DNA of 64,000 nt, from the NCBI RefSeq assembly GCF_012933545.1, contig NZ_JAADJU010000002.1:1-64000 (forward strand), written 5' to 3'. Below the pieces are notes generated by a model. The model was given only the letters and a program-made list of their open reading frames with translations. It was not told the DNA's origin and made no database searches. The position numbers were made by a program, and so were the translations under genes. The DNA comes from Rouxiella aceris. Lineage in GTDB: Bacteria; Pseudomonadota; Gammaproteobacteria; Enterobacterales; Enterobacteriaceae. Below are positions 30,205 to 39,374 of this stretch, piece by piece; within the stretch, counting starts at the first letter, position 1, and each line of letters starts with the position of its first letter.

Positions 30205-30645
30205 TTACATCAAAGGGAGTTGATTAAAGGTTTCGTTATAGCGGCGGCGAAACTGCGCCAGTTCGAAAGGTTCAATATCCAGTCCGGCAAAATAGAACAA
30301 TGCCAGTTCGGCATGCTCGCTGCTCAGTTGCGGGTCAAGATGGGCGCGCACCAGCACATTGCGCCAATGGGCAATATTTTCGTCGGACGAATCTTTGATA
30401 AACGTTTGATATATAAATACGATATAGGCCGCTTTGCGGATCTCTTCGGCATAGCCGCCGCTGATTGAGCGGATAAACATCGCGCTCTGGCGTTGCCCCA
30501 TTTCCAGCAGCATGGAATCAATGTAAACCGCTTTGATTTTCAACAGGCTGGCCAGCGAGTCATTGGCCTTGCGGGTATCAGCCGTCATAAACCAATATCC
30601 CACCACAAAAACCGCCACTAAGGCAGCAATCATAATCCATATCAT
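30205..30645 (-). CDS. DUF1198 protein, YicN-like
   Basis: A 146-residue protein with one N-terminal membrane helix (MIWIMIAALVAVFVVGYWF) and a soluble helical domain. It resembles E. coli YicN (DUF1198) in the N terminus and in the pattern of the body (FIRSISGG..., FQLAQFRRRYN type). The function is unknown. It is a single gene between two plus-strand genes. Confidence 0.75.
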   Translation of the reverse strand: MIWIMIAALVAVFVVGYWFMTADTRKANDSLASLLKIKAVYIDSMLLEMGQRQSAMFIRSISGGYAEEIRKAAYIVFIYQTFIKDSSDENIAHWRNVLVRAHLDPQLSSEHAELALFYFAGLDIEPFELAQFRRRYNETFNQLPLM

Positions 30646-30790
30646 TCTGGCTGTTGGCTCCCGGCCCAGGTTGGTAATGCCACGAGTTTATAGGGTTACT
30701 GCGCTTAATCAACCGCAATTAGCCCGCAGACCTGTGCGCTCGAACGTGGCATGATAAACGGCAATCTCCCCCTCTTTTAAGGAAGTGATC

Positions 30791-31324
30791 ATGGCTCGCA
30801 ATATCGAAATCAAAGCCCGCATTGATGATTTCTCTGCCCTCTATGCCAAAATCGCGCTGCTGGCGGACGGTGTGCCGGACATTATCGATCAGGACGACAC
30901 TTTTTTTGTTTGTCCCCATGGTCGCCTGAAACTGCGCACCCTGGCCGGTTCGCGGGGGGAACTGATCTTCTATCAGCGCCCCGATAAAGCCGGCCCCAAG
31001 ACCAGCTTCTATGCACTGTCGGTGACTGAGGATCCTGATGGTCTACGGGAAACGCTGAGCCTGGCCTACGGCACAGCCGGTCGGGTCATTAAGCAGCGTA
31101 CTTTGTTCCGACTGGGGCAAACGCGGCTGCATCTCGATCGGGTCAGCGGGTTGGGGGATTTCCTCGAATTTGAAGTCGAACTCGATGACCAGCAAACAGA
31201 AGCTCAGGGCATTGCTATCGCCGAAGAGTTGCTGGAACGTTTGCAGATTGAGCGTCAGGAGCTGGTGGATCTGGCCTACGTCGACTTGCTCAAGCTGAAG
31301 GCACACCCGCATAGCGCTCGTTAA
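30791..31324 (+). CDS. CYTH-domain protein (class IV adenylate cyclase-like)
   Basis: A 177-residue CYTH (CyaB/thiamine triphosphatase) domain protein: the N-terminal EIKARI strand in place of the ExExK motif, a basic LKLRTL strand, and acidic strand FLEFEVEL near residue 130. CYTH enzymes hydrolyse triphosphates or make cAMP in a metal-bound tunnel; the real substrate is open. The ATG at 30791 behind AAGGA is preferred to the GTG at 30785. It is followed at 22 bp by the PhzF gene and may form an operon with it. Confidence 0.8.
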   Translation: MARNIEIKARIDDFSALYAKIALLADGVPDIIDQDDTFFVCPHGRLKLRTLAGSRGELIFYQRPDKAGPKTSFYALSVTEDPDGLRETLSLAYGTAGRVIKQRTLFRLGQTRLHLDRVSGLGDFLEFEVELDDQQTEAQGIAIAEELLERLQIERQELVDLAYVDLLKLKAHPHSAR

Positions 31325-31346
31325 TCTTAATTTTTAGGCAGGTTGT

Positions 31347-32228
31347 ATGTCAGTTAAACGCCGTTTTAAGCAGGTAGACGTCTTTACCGCGCAACCGCTG
31401 TTGGGCAATCCACTGGCGGTGGTTATTGATGCGCACGGGTTGAGTGATGCGCAGATGCAGGCCTTTGCCCGTTGGACCAATCTTTCCGAAACCACCTTTG
31501 TATTGCCGCCGCTGGATGCCAGCGCCGATTATCGCGTGCGTATTTTTACCCCGGATACCGAATTTCCTTTTGCCGGGCATCCGACGCTGGGTACCGCTCA
31601 CGCGCTGCTGGAGTCGGGCTGGCTGCCAAAAACTCCCGGAGTGCTGATACAGGAGTGTGGTGTGGGTCTGGTACCGGTACGTCTGTTGGCTCAGGGTGGG
31701 CTGGCATTTCGTGCACCGCCCGCAGAAATCGCCCCGCTGGCAACGGCAAGGGTGGCTGCGCTCGATGCCACTTTGCTGGAAGGCAGCCGGGATGCGGACA
31801 CCCCGGCTTATCTCGTCAATATGGGTATTCGCTGGCTGGTAGTCAGAATGCGCAGTGCCGAGGATTGCCTGCGGGCCCGCCTTGATATTAACGCGTTGGC
31901 GGCATTGCAGGTGCAGGCCGGGGTTGATGGTATCGCCCTTTATGGCCCCTATCCGTCGGGGGAAGAGATCGATTATGAGGTACGCGCCCTCTTGGTTGAG
32001 CAGTCGCAACTGATTGAAGATCCGGTCACCGGCAGCGCCAATGCCTGCCTGGCCAGAGTGCTGGCGCTACAGAATTTCCCTGACGGTGGCCAGACGGCGG
32101 AGCAATATCTGGTTCGTCAGGGTACACAGCGTCAGCGAGACGGTCGGGTCAGGGTCACCTATCTTCAGGGGGAACCCTGGATTGGTGGTGAAAGCTGTAC
32201 GCTGATCGACGGTGAAATTACGCTGTAA
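31347..32228 (+). CDS. PhzF-family isomerase/epimerase
   Basis: A 293-residue PhzF-like protein with two similar diaminopimelate-epimerase-type halves: VDVFTAQPLLGNPLAVV at the start, the active-site glutamate in LSETTFVL (near residue 48), FAGHPTLGTAHALL near 76, and DPVTGSANACLA in the second half. PhzF proteins isomerise small amino-acid-like acids, for example in phenazine formation, but no phenazine genes are near, so this is a general YddE-type member of unknown substrate. Ends 9 bp before the convergent N-hydroxylase gene. Confidence 0.85.
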   Translation: MSVKRRFKQVDVFTAQPLLGNPLAVVIDAHGLSDAQMQAFARWTNLSETTFVLPPLDASADYRVRIFTPDTEFPFAGHPTLGTAHALLESGWLPKTPGVLIQECGVGLVPVRLLAQGGLAFRAPPAEIAPLATARVAALDATLLEGSRDADTPAYLVNMGIRWLVVRMRSAEDCLRARLDINALAALQVQAGVDGIALYGPYPSGEEIDYEVRALLVEQSQLIEDPVTGSANACLARVLALQNFPDGGQTAEQYLVRQGTQRQRDGRVRVTYLQGEPWIGGESCTLIDGEITL

Positions 32229-32237
32229 TTCATTGAT

Positions 32238-33521
32238 TTATTTCCCCGGCCACCACTGCACCAGTGAGTGGCTTGGGCTGATATCAAAGTGCGCGTAACC
32301 CAGTAAATGATTGACAATTTTTGCCGATCGCCAGGCGGTCAGGGTCAGTTGCCCTTCGGCACTGCCATGACTGTGGATCCCGGCATTGACGGCATAAATA
32401 CGGTTAGTCTCCGGCCCCTCCCAGCGCAGATTAAAATTTTCCGCCAGCGGCAAATGTTTTTCCCGGTCATAGGGAATGCGATCCAGCAGCGGTTGCAGGT
32501 AGTCCGGCAGCCCAAGCCGGTATCCGGTGGCGAGGATGACGATATCCGCTTCGAAAAACTCCTCGCAAAGATCCAGACCGTGTTTAGCCTGCACCTGAAA
32601 ACTGCCATTAGCCAACGGGTGAATATGTTGCAAGGTGCGGTGCGGCAACAGTGAGACGTTTCTCGGTTGGCGCAACACATCAAACCTATGATAAAGATGG
32701 TGATAGATTTTTTCTAACGTATGGTAGCTGATGCCGTCAGACGGCAGCTTTTGCGTTTTGATCTCTTGCTGGCGAATATCGTCGGGCAAGGTATAGAAAT
32801 AGTTAACGTATTCCGGAGTGAAATACTCATTGGTGAATATCGACTCATCCAGCGGTTGAAAATTGGGCCGCCGTGATAGCCAGTACAACTGCGCCGGTTC
32901 GCCCCAATGTCCCTCGAGGGTATTAAGCACAATATCGGCCCCGCTTTGCCCGCCGCCAACAATCATCACCTTCTTGCCGTTAAAATCTGGCTCGCGCAGC
33001 GCAATTTCGGCGGCGTGGAAACAGTGCTTGCCCAATGCCGGGCGTGCCGCTATTGGCACCCAGGGCGCATGGCCGGTGCCCAGGCAGATATTGCGCGCCT
33101 GATAGCTTGCCGTTGCCGTCTGTACGTTGAACAGGTTTTTGCGGTCATCAAAATCAATGCTTTCTACCGGTTGTGAAAAATGCAGATTAGGGATTTTCTC
33201 ACAGGCCCAACGCAGGTAATCCGAGAATTCGTCGCGACTGATGATCAGCTGTTCCGTCGCCAGAAAACGATAAATCTTCTTGCGCTCAACCAGATAATTA
33301 ATAAACGAAAATTCGCTGCGCGGCGCCACGGTGGTCACCAAATCCTGCAACACATAGGTTTGCATGGTGGCGGTAGGTAATAGCATGCCGGGGTGCCAGC
33401 TAAAGGTGGGATTGGCATCGAAAAAAGCGCTTTGTAGCTGGTCGCTGTCTTGACTCATGGCAGCCAGGCTGAGATTGAAAGGACCGATACCGACACCAAT
33501 AAGATCCTGAGTCATCTCCAT
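32238..33521 (-). CDS. Lysine/ornithine N-hydroxylase family monooxygenase, orphan
   Basis: A 427-residue flavoprotein of the IucD/PvdA/SidA family, which hydroxylates the side-chain amine of lysine, ornithine or diamines with FAD and NADPH, usually for hydroxamate siderophores. Visible are the FAD site GVGIGPFNLSLAAM, the substrate-side HPGMLLPTATMQT, the NADPH site GGGQSGADIV (near residue 195) and the C-terminal ATGYRLGLP. No siderophore synthetase, acyltransferase or receptor is nearby and no Fur box is seen upstream. The LysR gene at 33566 lies just upstream on the same strand. Confidence 0.85.
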   Translation of the reverse strand: MEMTQDLIGVGIGPFNLSLAAMSQDSDQLQSAFFDANPTFSWHPGMLLPTATMQTYVLQDLVTTVAPRSEFSFINYLVERKKIYRFLATEQLIISRDEFSDYLRWACEKIPNLHFSQPVESIDFDDRKNLFNVQTATASYQARNICLGTGHAPWVPIAARPALGKHCFHAAEIALREPDFNGKKVMIVGGGQSGADIVLNTLEGHWGEPAQLYWLSRRPNFQPLDESIFTNEYFTPEYVNYFYTLPDDIRQQEIKTQKLPSDGISYHTLEKIYHHLYHRFDVLRQPRNVSLLPHRTLQHIHPLANGSFQVQAKHGLDLCEEFFEADIVILATGYRLGLPDYLQPLLDRIPYDREKHLPLAENFNLRWEGPETNRIYAVNAGIHSHGSAEGQLTLTAWRSAKIVNHLLGYAHFDISPSHSLVQWWPGK

Positions 33522-33565
33522 TGCTCCACAATTAATTTTCCTTAAGCGTAGACGAAAATCGTCGC

Positions 33566-34420
33566 TTAATGCGCATTGCCCTGCAGAATATGAATAAAGG
33601 ATTGCATCATCGGCGTGGCGGCAATCTGGTGACGATACAGCAGCCAGGTCTGGTTTTTAACCGCTTTTCCCTCCAGGATTATCGCCCGGCGATACAGTTT
33701 TTCCGGCAACGGCAGATAGCTGGCAACAATGGCGTAGCCCAGCCCGTGAGTGACCATGCCCAGGCATACTTCCAGCTTATCCACCGTCATGGCAATATTC
33801 GGCGCGTGGGTGAAATGGGCGTTCCACCAGCGTTCCAGCAACTGCGTCACATGCTGGCCATGCACGATGCGAATTTGTGGCAGATGCGGCAACAGCGCAA
33901 AGTCAAAGTCCTGTTCGCTAATCAGTAAATAATCATCCTCATCAATTAATTGCTGACCTTCTTTCCAGTGGTAATTATCTTTGACGATGGCAATATCAAT
34001 TTCTCCGCGCTGCAACAGCGTAAAAATATCTTCGCTTAAACCACTCATTAAATTAATGCGGATGCCAGGATGGGATTGCCGAAAGCGATTCAACAACGGC
34101 GGTAGACGATAAGCGGCGTAATTACTCGATACGCCGATAGATATTTCCCCTTGCCGGGTATGATCGAGACTGTGCAGATTTTCTTTTAGCTGCTGTAAAT
34201 CGCGTAATACCTTTTGCGCATGCTGCGCCAGAAACTCGCCCTGGGCGCTGAACACCAATCCCTTCTGACTTTCGTCAAATAGCCGGATCGCCAGTTTGCG
34301 CTCGATCTGTTTTAGCCGATAACTTAATGCCGGTTGTGAGGTGTAAAGCTGCTGCGCCGCGCGGGTGATATTTTTATGCTGATAGACGCTGGCAATAATC
34401 AGCCAATCTTTTTCATTCAT
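33566..34420 (-). CDS. LysR-family regulator, divergent from the M20/binding protein/M28 operon
   Basis: A 284-residue LysR regulator: N-terminal winged helix (NITRAAQQLYTSQPALSYRLKQIERKL) and C-terminal effector domain (about 90-284). I place the start at the ATG 34420 behind AGGGA rather than seven codons upstream. It is divergent from the amidohydrolase gene at 34609 (190 bp apart), so it very likely controls that operon. An inverted repeat right at its stop codon (33542-33569, TTAAGC...GACGA/TCGTC...GCTTAA) could end its transcript or act between it and the N-hydroxylase gene. Confidence 0.88.
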   Translation of the reverse strand: MNEKDWLIIASVYQHKNITRAAQQLYTSQPALSYRLKQIERKLAIRLFDESQKGLVFSAQGEFLAQHAQKVLRDLQQLKENLHSLDHTRQGEISIGVSSNYAAYRLPPLLNRFRQSHPGIRINLMSGLSEDIFTLLQRGEIDIAIVKDNYHWKEGQQLIDEDDYLLISEQDFDFALLPHLPQIRIVHGQHVTQLLERWWNAHFTHAPNIAMTVDKLEVCLGMVTHGLGYAIVASYLPLPEKLYRRAIILEGKAVKNQTWLLYRHQIAATPMMQSFIHILQGNAH

Positions 34421-34608
34421 GCTGTTTTCCCTGCCTGACACCGATAACCATAAAAGAATTTTTGCACAGAAGTGACTGCGGATAAAAACACTGAATTGGA
34501 CGAGGCGTAAAAAATCCCCTATTTGTGGTGATAAATATTATTAACGCCGTTTTTACAGCAAGATAAAAACTATTTTCACCACGCTTTGCACCAGCCCAGG
34601 GAAATACC

Positions 34609-35796
34609 ATGACCGTTTGCACCAATATGGAACAAAAAAATAAAATTATTTATGCCGTTGATCGTCTGGCACCGCAAATAAAGCAGTTGGCGTTAACTAT
34701 CCATGCCCATCCGGAACTGAGTTTTGCCGAGGTAGACTCGTGCGCGGCGTTGATCGCCCCTCTGCGCGAGGCGGGATTTGTGATCGAGGAACAACTGGCA
34801 GGATTGCCCACCGCCTTTCGCGCCACCTTTGACAGTGGTAAACCGGGGCCGACTATCGCCTTGCTGGCGGAATATGATGCACTGATCGGACTCGGCCACG
34901 CCTGTGGACATAACCTGATTGGTAGCGCCTCGGTCGCCGCCGCGCTGGCGTTGCATGCAGGATTTCCTGAACTCAATGGCCGTATAGAAGTGATTGGCAC
35001 ACCGGCGGAAGAGGAGGGGGGCGGTAAGATTTTGCTGGCGGGAAAAGGAGTCTTTGATGGCCATGATGCCGTCATGATGTTCCACCCTCGCGATAAAACT
35101 ATGGTCACCCGCGGAGGACTGGCCTGCGTAGATGCGGTATTTAAATTTTACGGCAAAGCAGCGCATGCCGCCTCGGCACCGCAAAACGGCATCAGTGCGC
35201 TGGATGCGGTGATCCACACCTTTGTCGGGGTCAATGCCCTGCGGCAGTTCTTTACTGATGACGTGCGCGTTCACGGCATTATCAGCGACGGTGGCAGCGC
35301 CACCAATATCGTGCCGGCCTATGCCGAAGCCAAATTTCTGATGCGTGCGACTACGGTAAAAGGTTTGGATATTGTGCGTCAGAAAGTGTTTGCCGCCGCG
35401 CAGGCGGCGGCAGCGATGAGTGGTGCGCAGTTGACCATTGAAGAGGGGCTGACCTATGCCGAGCGCAATAACAACCTGACACTGGCGACCTTCTTTCAAC
35501 ACAATCTCGAAACCCTGGGGGTGGACGTGGTGCCCCCGCCGCGCAGTGGCGGCATCGGTTCTTCGGATATTGGCAATGTCAGCCAGATCACCGCAGCGAT
35601 CCATCCCTATCTGCGCATTGGCGATGTTATCCCCCATACCCCTGAGTTTGCCGAGGCGGCAGGTTCTGAAGCCGGGCTTGCGGCAATGATCCTGGCGGCC
35701 AAAGCCCTGGCGATGACCGCCGCCGATCTGATTACCGACCCGGCCATGCTGCGGGCGGTCAGAGAAGAATTCCTGAACTGGCAAGCCCAACGCTAA
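34609..35796 (+). CDS. M20-family metallo-amidohydrolase
   Basis: A 395-residue peptidase M20D protein of the AbgB/HipO type, which cuts amide bonds of N-acyl or N-aminobenzoyl amino acids. Seen: HPELSFAEVDS at the start, GHACGHNLIG with a metal cysteine/histidine pair (near 100-110), PAEEEGGGK (catalytic and metal glutamates near 133), and the GGSATNIVPAYAEAKFLMRA dimerisation domain. First gene of a three-gene operon with a binding protein and an M28 peptidase; the gap to the next gene is 34 bp. No signal peptide, so cytoplasmic. Confidence 0.88.
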   Translation: MTVCTNMEQKNKIIYAVDRLAPQIKQLALTIHAHPELSFAEVDSCAALIAPLREAGFVIEEQLAGLPTAFRATFDSGKPGPTIALLAEYDALIGLGHACGHNLIGSASVAAALALHAGFPELNGRIEVIGTPAEEEGGGKILLAGKGVFDGHDAVMMFHPRDKTMVTRGGLACVDAVFKFYGKAAHAASAPQNGISALDAVIHTFVGVNALRQFFTDDVRVHGIISDGGSATNIVPAYAEAKFLMRATTVKGLDIVRQKVFAAAQAAAAMSGAQLTIEEGLTYAERNNNLTLATFFQHNLETLGVDVVPPPRSGGIGSSDIGNVSQITAAIHPYLRIGDVIPHTPEFAEAAGSEAGLAAMILAAKALAMTAADLITDPAMLRAVREEFLNWQAQR

Positions 35797-35830
35797 TTGG
35801 CGAAATGCAGCTCTTACCTGGATAAACAAA

Positions 35831-36631
35831 ATGAAAATGATCATAAAAAGTTCTCTGGTTTTTTTGGCCCTGACGCTGGTTGGCGGTGCGGCCCAGGCGG
35901 CCGGGGAAACCCTGCGCGTCGCGGCGGATCTCAGCTACCCTCCGTTCCAGTTTCGCGATAGCAAAGGGACGCCGAGCGGTTTTGAAATAGAGATCACCGA
36001 CGCTATCTGTCAGGCGATGCAGGTTAAATGCGACTATGTGGTGACCAGTTTTGATGCCGAGATCCCGTCGTTGCTGGCGAAAAAAGTCGATTTTATCTCG
36101 CCGCAGGGGGCGACAGAAAAGCGCCGCAAGGTGATCGACTTTAGCGATTTTGTTTACCACATCCCCACCAAGCTGGTGGTGCATAAAGGCAGTGCGCTGC
36201 AACCGACCGCCGAGTCTTTGCAAGGGAAACGCATTGCCGTACAGCAGGGATCAATTCAGGAAATGTATGCCAATACCTACTGGCTGCCGAAAGGGGTTGA
36301 GGTGGTAGCCTACGCCGATCAGGACAGCATCTATCAGGATCTGACGGCGGGTCGTCTCGACGGGGCACTGAGCCCGGCGGTGGCGGTCACCTATGGCTTT
36401 CTGAACAAACCGGAAGGACAGGGATTTACCCTTACCGGCCCGGAGGTGCGCGACGATAAACTCTTTAGCATCGGTTCTGCCTACGGGTTGCGCAAAGACG
36501 ACAGCAAAACCAAAACCTTGCTGAACCAGGGGCTGGCGAAGATTATTGCCGACGGCACCTGGGACAAGATCCGTGCAAAATATTTTGCCGATCTTGATAT
36601 CGCCGTCCACCAGACAACAGGTAGCAACTAA
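35831..36631 (+). CDS. Family 3 periplasmic amino-acid-binding protein
   Basis: A 266-residue ABC binding protein of the HisJ/ArgT kind: signal peptide ending AAQAA near residue 23, then DLSYPPFQF, a hinge and the VDFISPQGATEKRRKVIDFSD region. Substrates of the family are basic or polar amino acids and opines. There is no permease or ATPase gene nearby, so it must share a transporter encoded elsewhere, or act alone. Its stop overlaps the start of the M28 gene (TAATG). It is a paralogue of the protein at 47522. Confidence 0.87.
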   Translation: MKMIIKSSLVFLALTLVGGAAQAAGETLRVAADLSYPPFQFRDSKGTPSGFEIEITDAICQAMQVKCDYVVTSFDAEIPSLLAKKVDFISPQGATEKRRKVIDFSDFVYHIPTKLVVHKGSALQPTAESLQGKRIAVQQGSIQEMYANTYWLPKGVEVVAYADQDSIYQDLTAGRLDGALSPAVAVTYGFLNKPEGQGFTLTGPEVRDDKLFSIGSAYGLRKDDSKTKTLLNQGLAKIIADGTWDKIRAKYFADLDIAVHQTTGSN

Positions 36632-38373
36632 TGCCCTCGCTAGCGCCGGTCTATCAGCAACTGATGCCGATCGTCGACGATCTGCTACAACAGTTTGCCC
36701 ATTTGCATCGTTTATCGGGCAGCGAGGATGCTGAGCGAGCCGCTGCGTTGCTGGTCAGTGTGCTGCAAAAGTATGGGCTAAATGCCCGGCTGGAACAGTG
36801 CCCGTTGCTGCTCAGCGATCCGCTGGAAGGCGGACTGGCATTGGCTGATTTTCCCGACTGGCACTGCGCGGCGAAAACCCGCTCTTTTTCCGCACACTGC
36901 CCGCAAGGGCGACGGGCAGCGCTGTTTTATGATCCCTTGTCGACCAGCGCCCGTAGCGATCGCCAGTGGCAGCAGTGGGCGTTGCAGGTTAAAGGCAAGA
37001 TAGTGATTGCCGATCAAGGGTTTGAAGACTACGTCCAGCGGCTGTCAGCGGCGCAGGCCGTCGGTCTGGTCCATATCTGGGGATCGGCGGAATCGGCTCT
37101 GCATGAGGAGACGGTCGGGCCGATTTGGGGCACACCGACCCCCGACGATCGCCTGCGCTATCCAACCTTGCCGGTGGTTTCCATCAACCAGCATGACGGG
37201 CAGCGCCTGCTTGAGCTGTATCGGCAAACCAGCGGCCCGCTGCTGGCTGACCTGCGTACTGTGCTGCAACAACATGTGCGCATCTGTTCGCTACCGATTG
37301 TCGACATTGCCGGTGACAGCGATGAGTTTGTGTTGCTGTCTTCCCATTACGACTCCTGGCATCAGGGAGTGACGGATAACGCCACCGGTAATGCGCTCTG
37401 CGTGGCGATGGCGCTGCATTTTCAGCAACAGTCTGCCACGCTGCGACGCGGTCTGCGCATCGCCTGGTGGCCGGGGCATTCCAATGCCCGTTACGGCGGT
37501 TCCACCTGGTATGCCGATAACTATCGCCAGGTCCTGGGCGAGCACTGTATTGCCCATATCAACGTCGACTCGCCAGGCTGCCGCGATGCGGTGCAGGTGG
37601 TGATCAATGCCAGCGGCGCGGAGTTGACAGACTTTCTCCAGCAGGCCGTACAGGCGGTAACCGGTCAGCCGCCATTGCGTATCACTCCTTTGGGTAAAGG
37701 GGGTGACCAGTCATTTTGGGGCAGCGGTATACCGTTGCACTTTGCCCTGCGCGAGATCCCGTTGGAGAAAACCAGTGATTCTCCCGGCAGCGGTGGCGGC
37801 TGGTGGTGGCATACCCGGGATGACAGCTACGATAAAGTCGATCTGGCGATCCTGTGGCGTGACTGCCAAATCCACGTTCACTGGCTGGATCATTTACTGC
37901 ATCAGCCGCTATTACCGCTTAATGTCGCGGATTATCTGCAAAAGATGTTGCTGGCGTTAAACACCCTGCAACAGCGGCTGGATCCCTGTTTTGATCTGCA
38001 GCCGATCGCCGCCCGGCTGCTGGCACTGCGCCAGCCTGCGCAGGCTCTGACGCAACTGACGGCGGCACAGCCCGAACGCTGGCAAGCGTTGTTAATTCGG
38101 CTGGCGGCCGAGCTGCACCGCGTGGGTTACAGCTCTACCGATGATTTTCACTATGATTTGAGCTATCACGGCGGTGCCTATCCCGGTTTGCAGCAACTGG
38201 CGGCCGATCTGCGTCAGACCAGTGAGGAAACTACCTTGATGATGATCACCCAGTATCGCCGCCAGCGCGATCGCGCCTGCTCGCTGTTGCAAAACATTCT
38301 CGCCGATATTCAGCGTGAAATGGCGGCTGCCGAATTGGACTCAGGGTGCAAACCCAGTTCGGCCACCACATAA
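36631..38373 (+). CDS. M28-family zinc aminopeptidase-like protein
   Basis: A 580-residue protein with a protease-associated insertion (about 90-200) and an M28 peptidase core: LLSSHYDSWHQGVTDNATGNA near residue 233 with the first zinc His and bridging Asp, HINVDSPG near 309, and a C-terminal metal His in the WWWHTRDD region near 391. A helical C-terminal domain follows. I see no clear signal peptide. It is translationally coupled to the binding protein gene and probably digests peptides or conjugates taken up through it. The last 64 bp overlap the convergent LysR gene. Confidence 0.83.
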   Translation: MPSLAPVYQQLMPIVDDLLQQFAHLHRLSGSEDAERAAALLVSVLQKYGLNARLEQCPLLLSDPLEGGLALADFPDWHCAAKTRSFSAHCPQGRRAALFYDPLSTSARSDRQWQQWALQVKGKIVIADQGFEDYVQRLSAAQAVGLVHIWGSAESALHEETVGPIWGTPTPDDRLRYPTLPVVSINQHDGQRLLELYRQTSGPLLADLRTVLQQHVRICSLPIVDIAGDSDEFVLLSSHYDSWHQGVTDNATGNALCVAMALHFQQQSATLRRGLRIAWWPGHSNARYGGSTWYADNYRQVLGEHCIAHINVDSPGCRDAVQVVINASGAELTDFLQQAVQAVTGQPPLRITPLGKGGDQSFWGSGIPLHFALREIPLEKTSDSPGSGGGWWWHTRDDSYDKVDLAILWRDCQIHVHWLDHLLHQPLLPLNVADYLQKMLLALNTLQQRLDPCFDLQPIAARLLALRQPAQALTQLTAAQPERWQALLIRLAAELHRVGYSSTDDFHYDLSYHGGAYPGLQQLAADLRQTSEETTLMMITQYRRQRDRACSLLQNILADIQREMAAAELDSGCKPSSATT

Positions 38374-39239
38374 TCGACAAAACTGCGCAGTTTGGGCGAC
38401 AAATGACGGTCGGGGCGAAACACAATATGCATTGGGCGCGCGGGGATGGAGTAGTCCGGCAATAACGCCACCAGTCTTCCCTGGCTCAGTGCTTCCTGCA
38501 CCAGGACCTCGGCGGCAAGGAGAATGCCAAACCCTTGTAATGCGGCTTCCAGCATCGCCTTGCTGTCACTTATTTTTAAGCGGCCGCCGACGCTGACTTG
38601 CTCTGTTCTTCCCTGGTGAACAAACTCCCATTCGCCGCCGCAGTTGGGACGCGCCCAGTGGGTAAACCCCAGACACTCGTGCTGTTGCAGATCTTGTGGT
38701 ATCTGCGGGGTGCCGTGCTCTGCCAGATAGCCGGGGGTGGCACAGATCAGGCACTGATAAGGCTGTAACTGGCGGGCAATCAGCGAGGAGTCATCAAGTT
38801 CGCCGAGGCGGATCACCGCTTCATAGCCGTCTTCAATCAAATCGACATAGCGGTCGTTGAGGGTTAATTCCACCTGCACTTTTGGGTATTGCTGCAAGTA
38901 GCGGGTGATCAGCGCTGTCATACGACTGGCCCCAAAGGTGACCGGGGCATTAATCCGTAACAGACCACTGGGTTCGGCGTGCATGGCATCGATTAGACTG
39001 TCTGCCTGCTCGGCGTCTTCCAGCAGCTTTTTGCTGTGCTGATAATAGACTCTTCCCGCTTCCGTCAGACTCTGACGCCGGGTGGTGCGGTTAAGCAAAC
39101 TGGTGCCCAGCCTTTCCTCAAGAAACAGAATATGTTTGCCGACCATTTGCGCTGACATCTGCAAGGCATTGCCCGCCGCGGCAAATGAGCCTCTGTCCGC
39201 GGCTTCGATAAATACCGCCATGCTGCTTAGTCTGTCCAT
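38310..39239 (-). CDS. LysR-family regulator
   Basis: A 309-residue LysR protein of the large subgroup that starts MDRLSSMAVFIEAADRGSFAAAG, with a helix-turn-helix in residues 18-40 and an effector domain in 90-300. It is divergent from the NADP-binding protein gene at 39375 (135 bp apart), which is its likely target. Its 3' end runs 64 bp into the M28 peptidase gene on the other strand. Confidence 0.87.
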   Translation of the reverse strand: MDRLSSMAVFIEAADRGSFAAAGNALQMSAQMVGKHILFLEERLGTSLLNRTTRRQSLTEAGRVYYQHSKKLLEDAEQADSLIDAMHAEPSGLLRINAPVTFGASRMTALITRYLQQYPKVQVELTLNDRYVDLIEDGYEAVIRLGELDDSSLIARQLQPYQCLICATPGYLAEHGTPQIPQDLQQHECLGFTHWARPNCGGEWEFVHQGRTEQVSVGGRLKISDSKAMLEAALQGFGILLAAEVLVQEALSQGRLVALLPDYSIPARPMHIVFRPDRHLSPKLRSFVDYVVAELGLHPESNSAAAISR

Positions 39240-39374
39240 ACTCCCCGCCTATTAGAAACTAATGCTTTCGATACTCGCTCTACTTTGCCTGTTTATCGCC
39301 GATTGATCATTAAATAGAGTGGTTTCTGAGGAAAAAAACGGCGTATTTATTTAACAGCATCAAAGGAGTCAGCA

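Noticed and set aside
34693..35844. A 383-codon open frame on the minus strand opposite the M20 amidohydrolase gene
   Set aside because: Its product has no family features, while the plus strand encodes a complete M20 enzyme with metal motifs. It is an antisense shadow.
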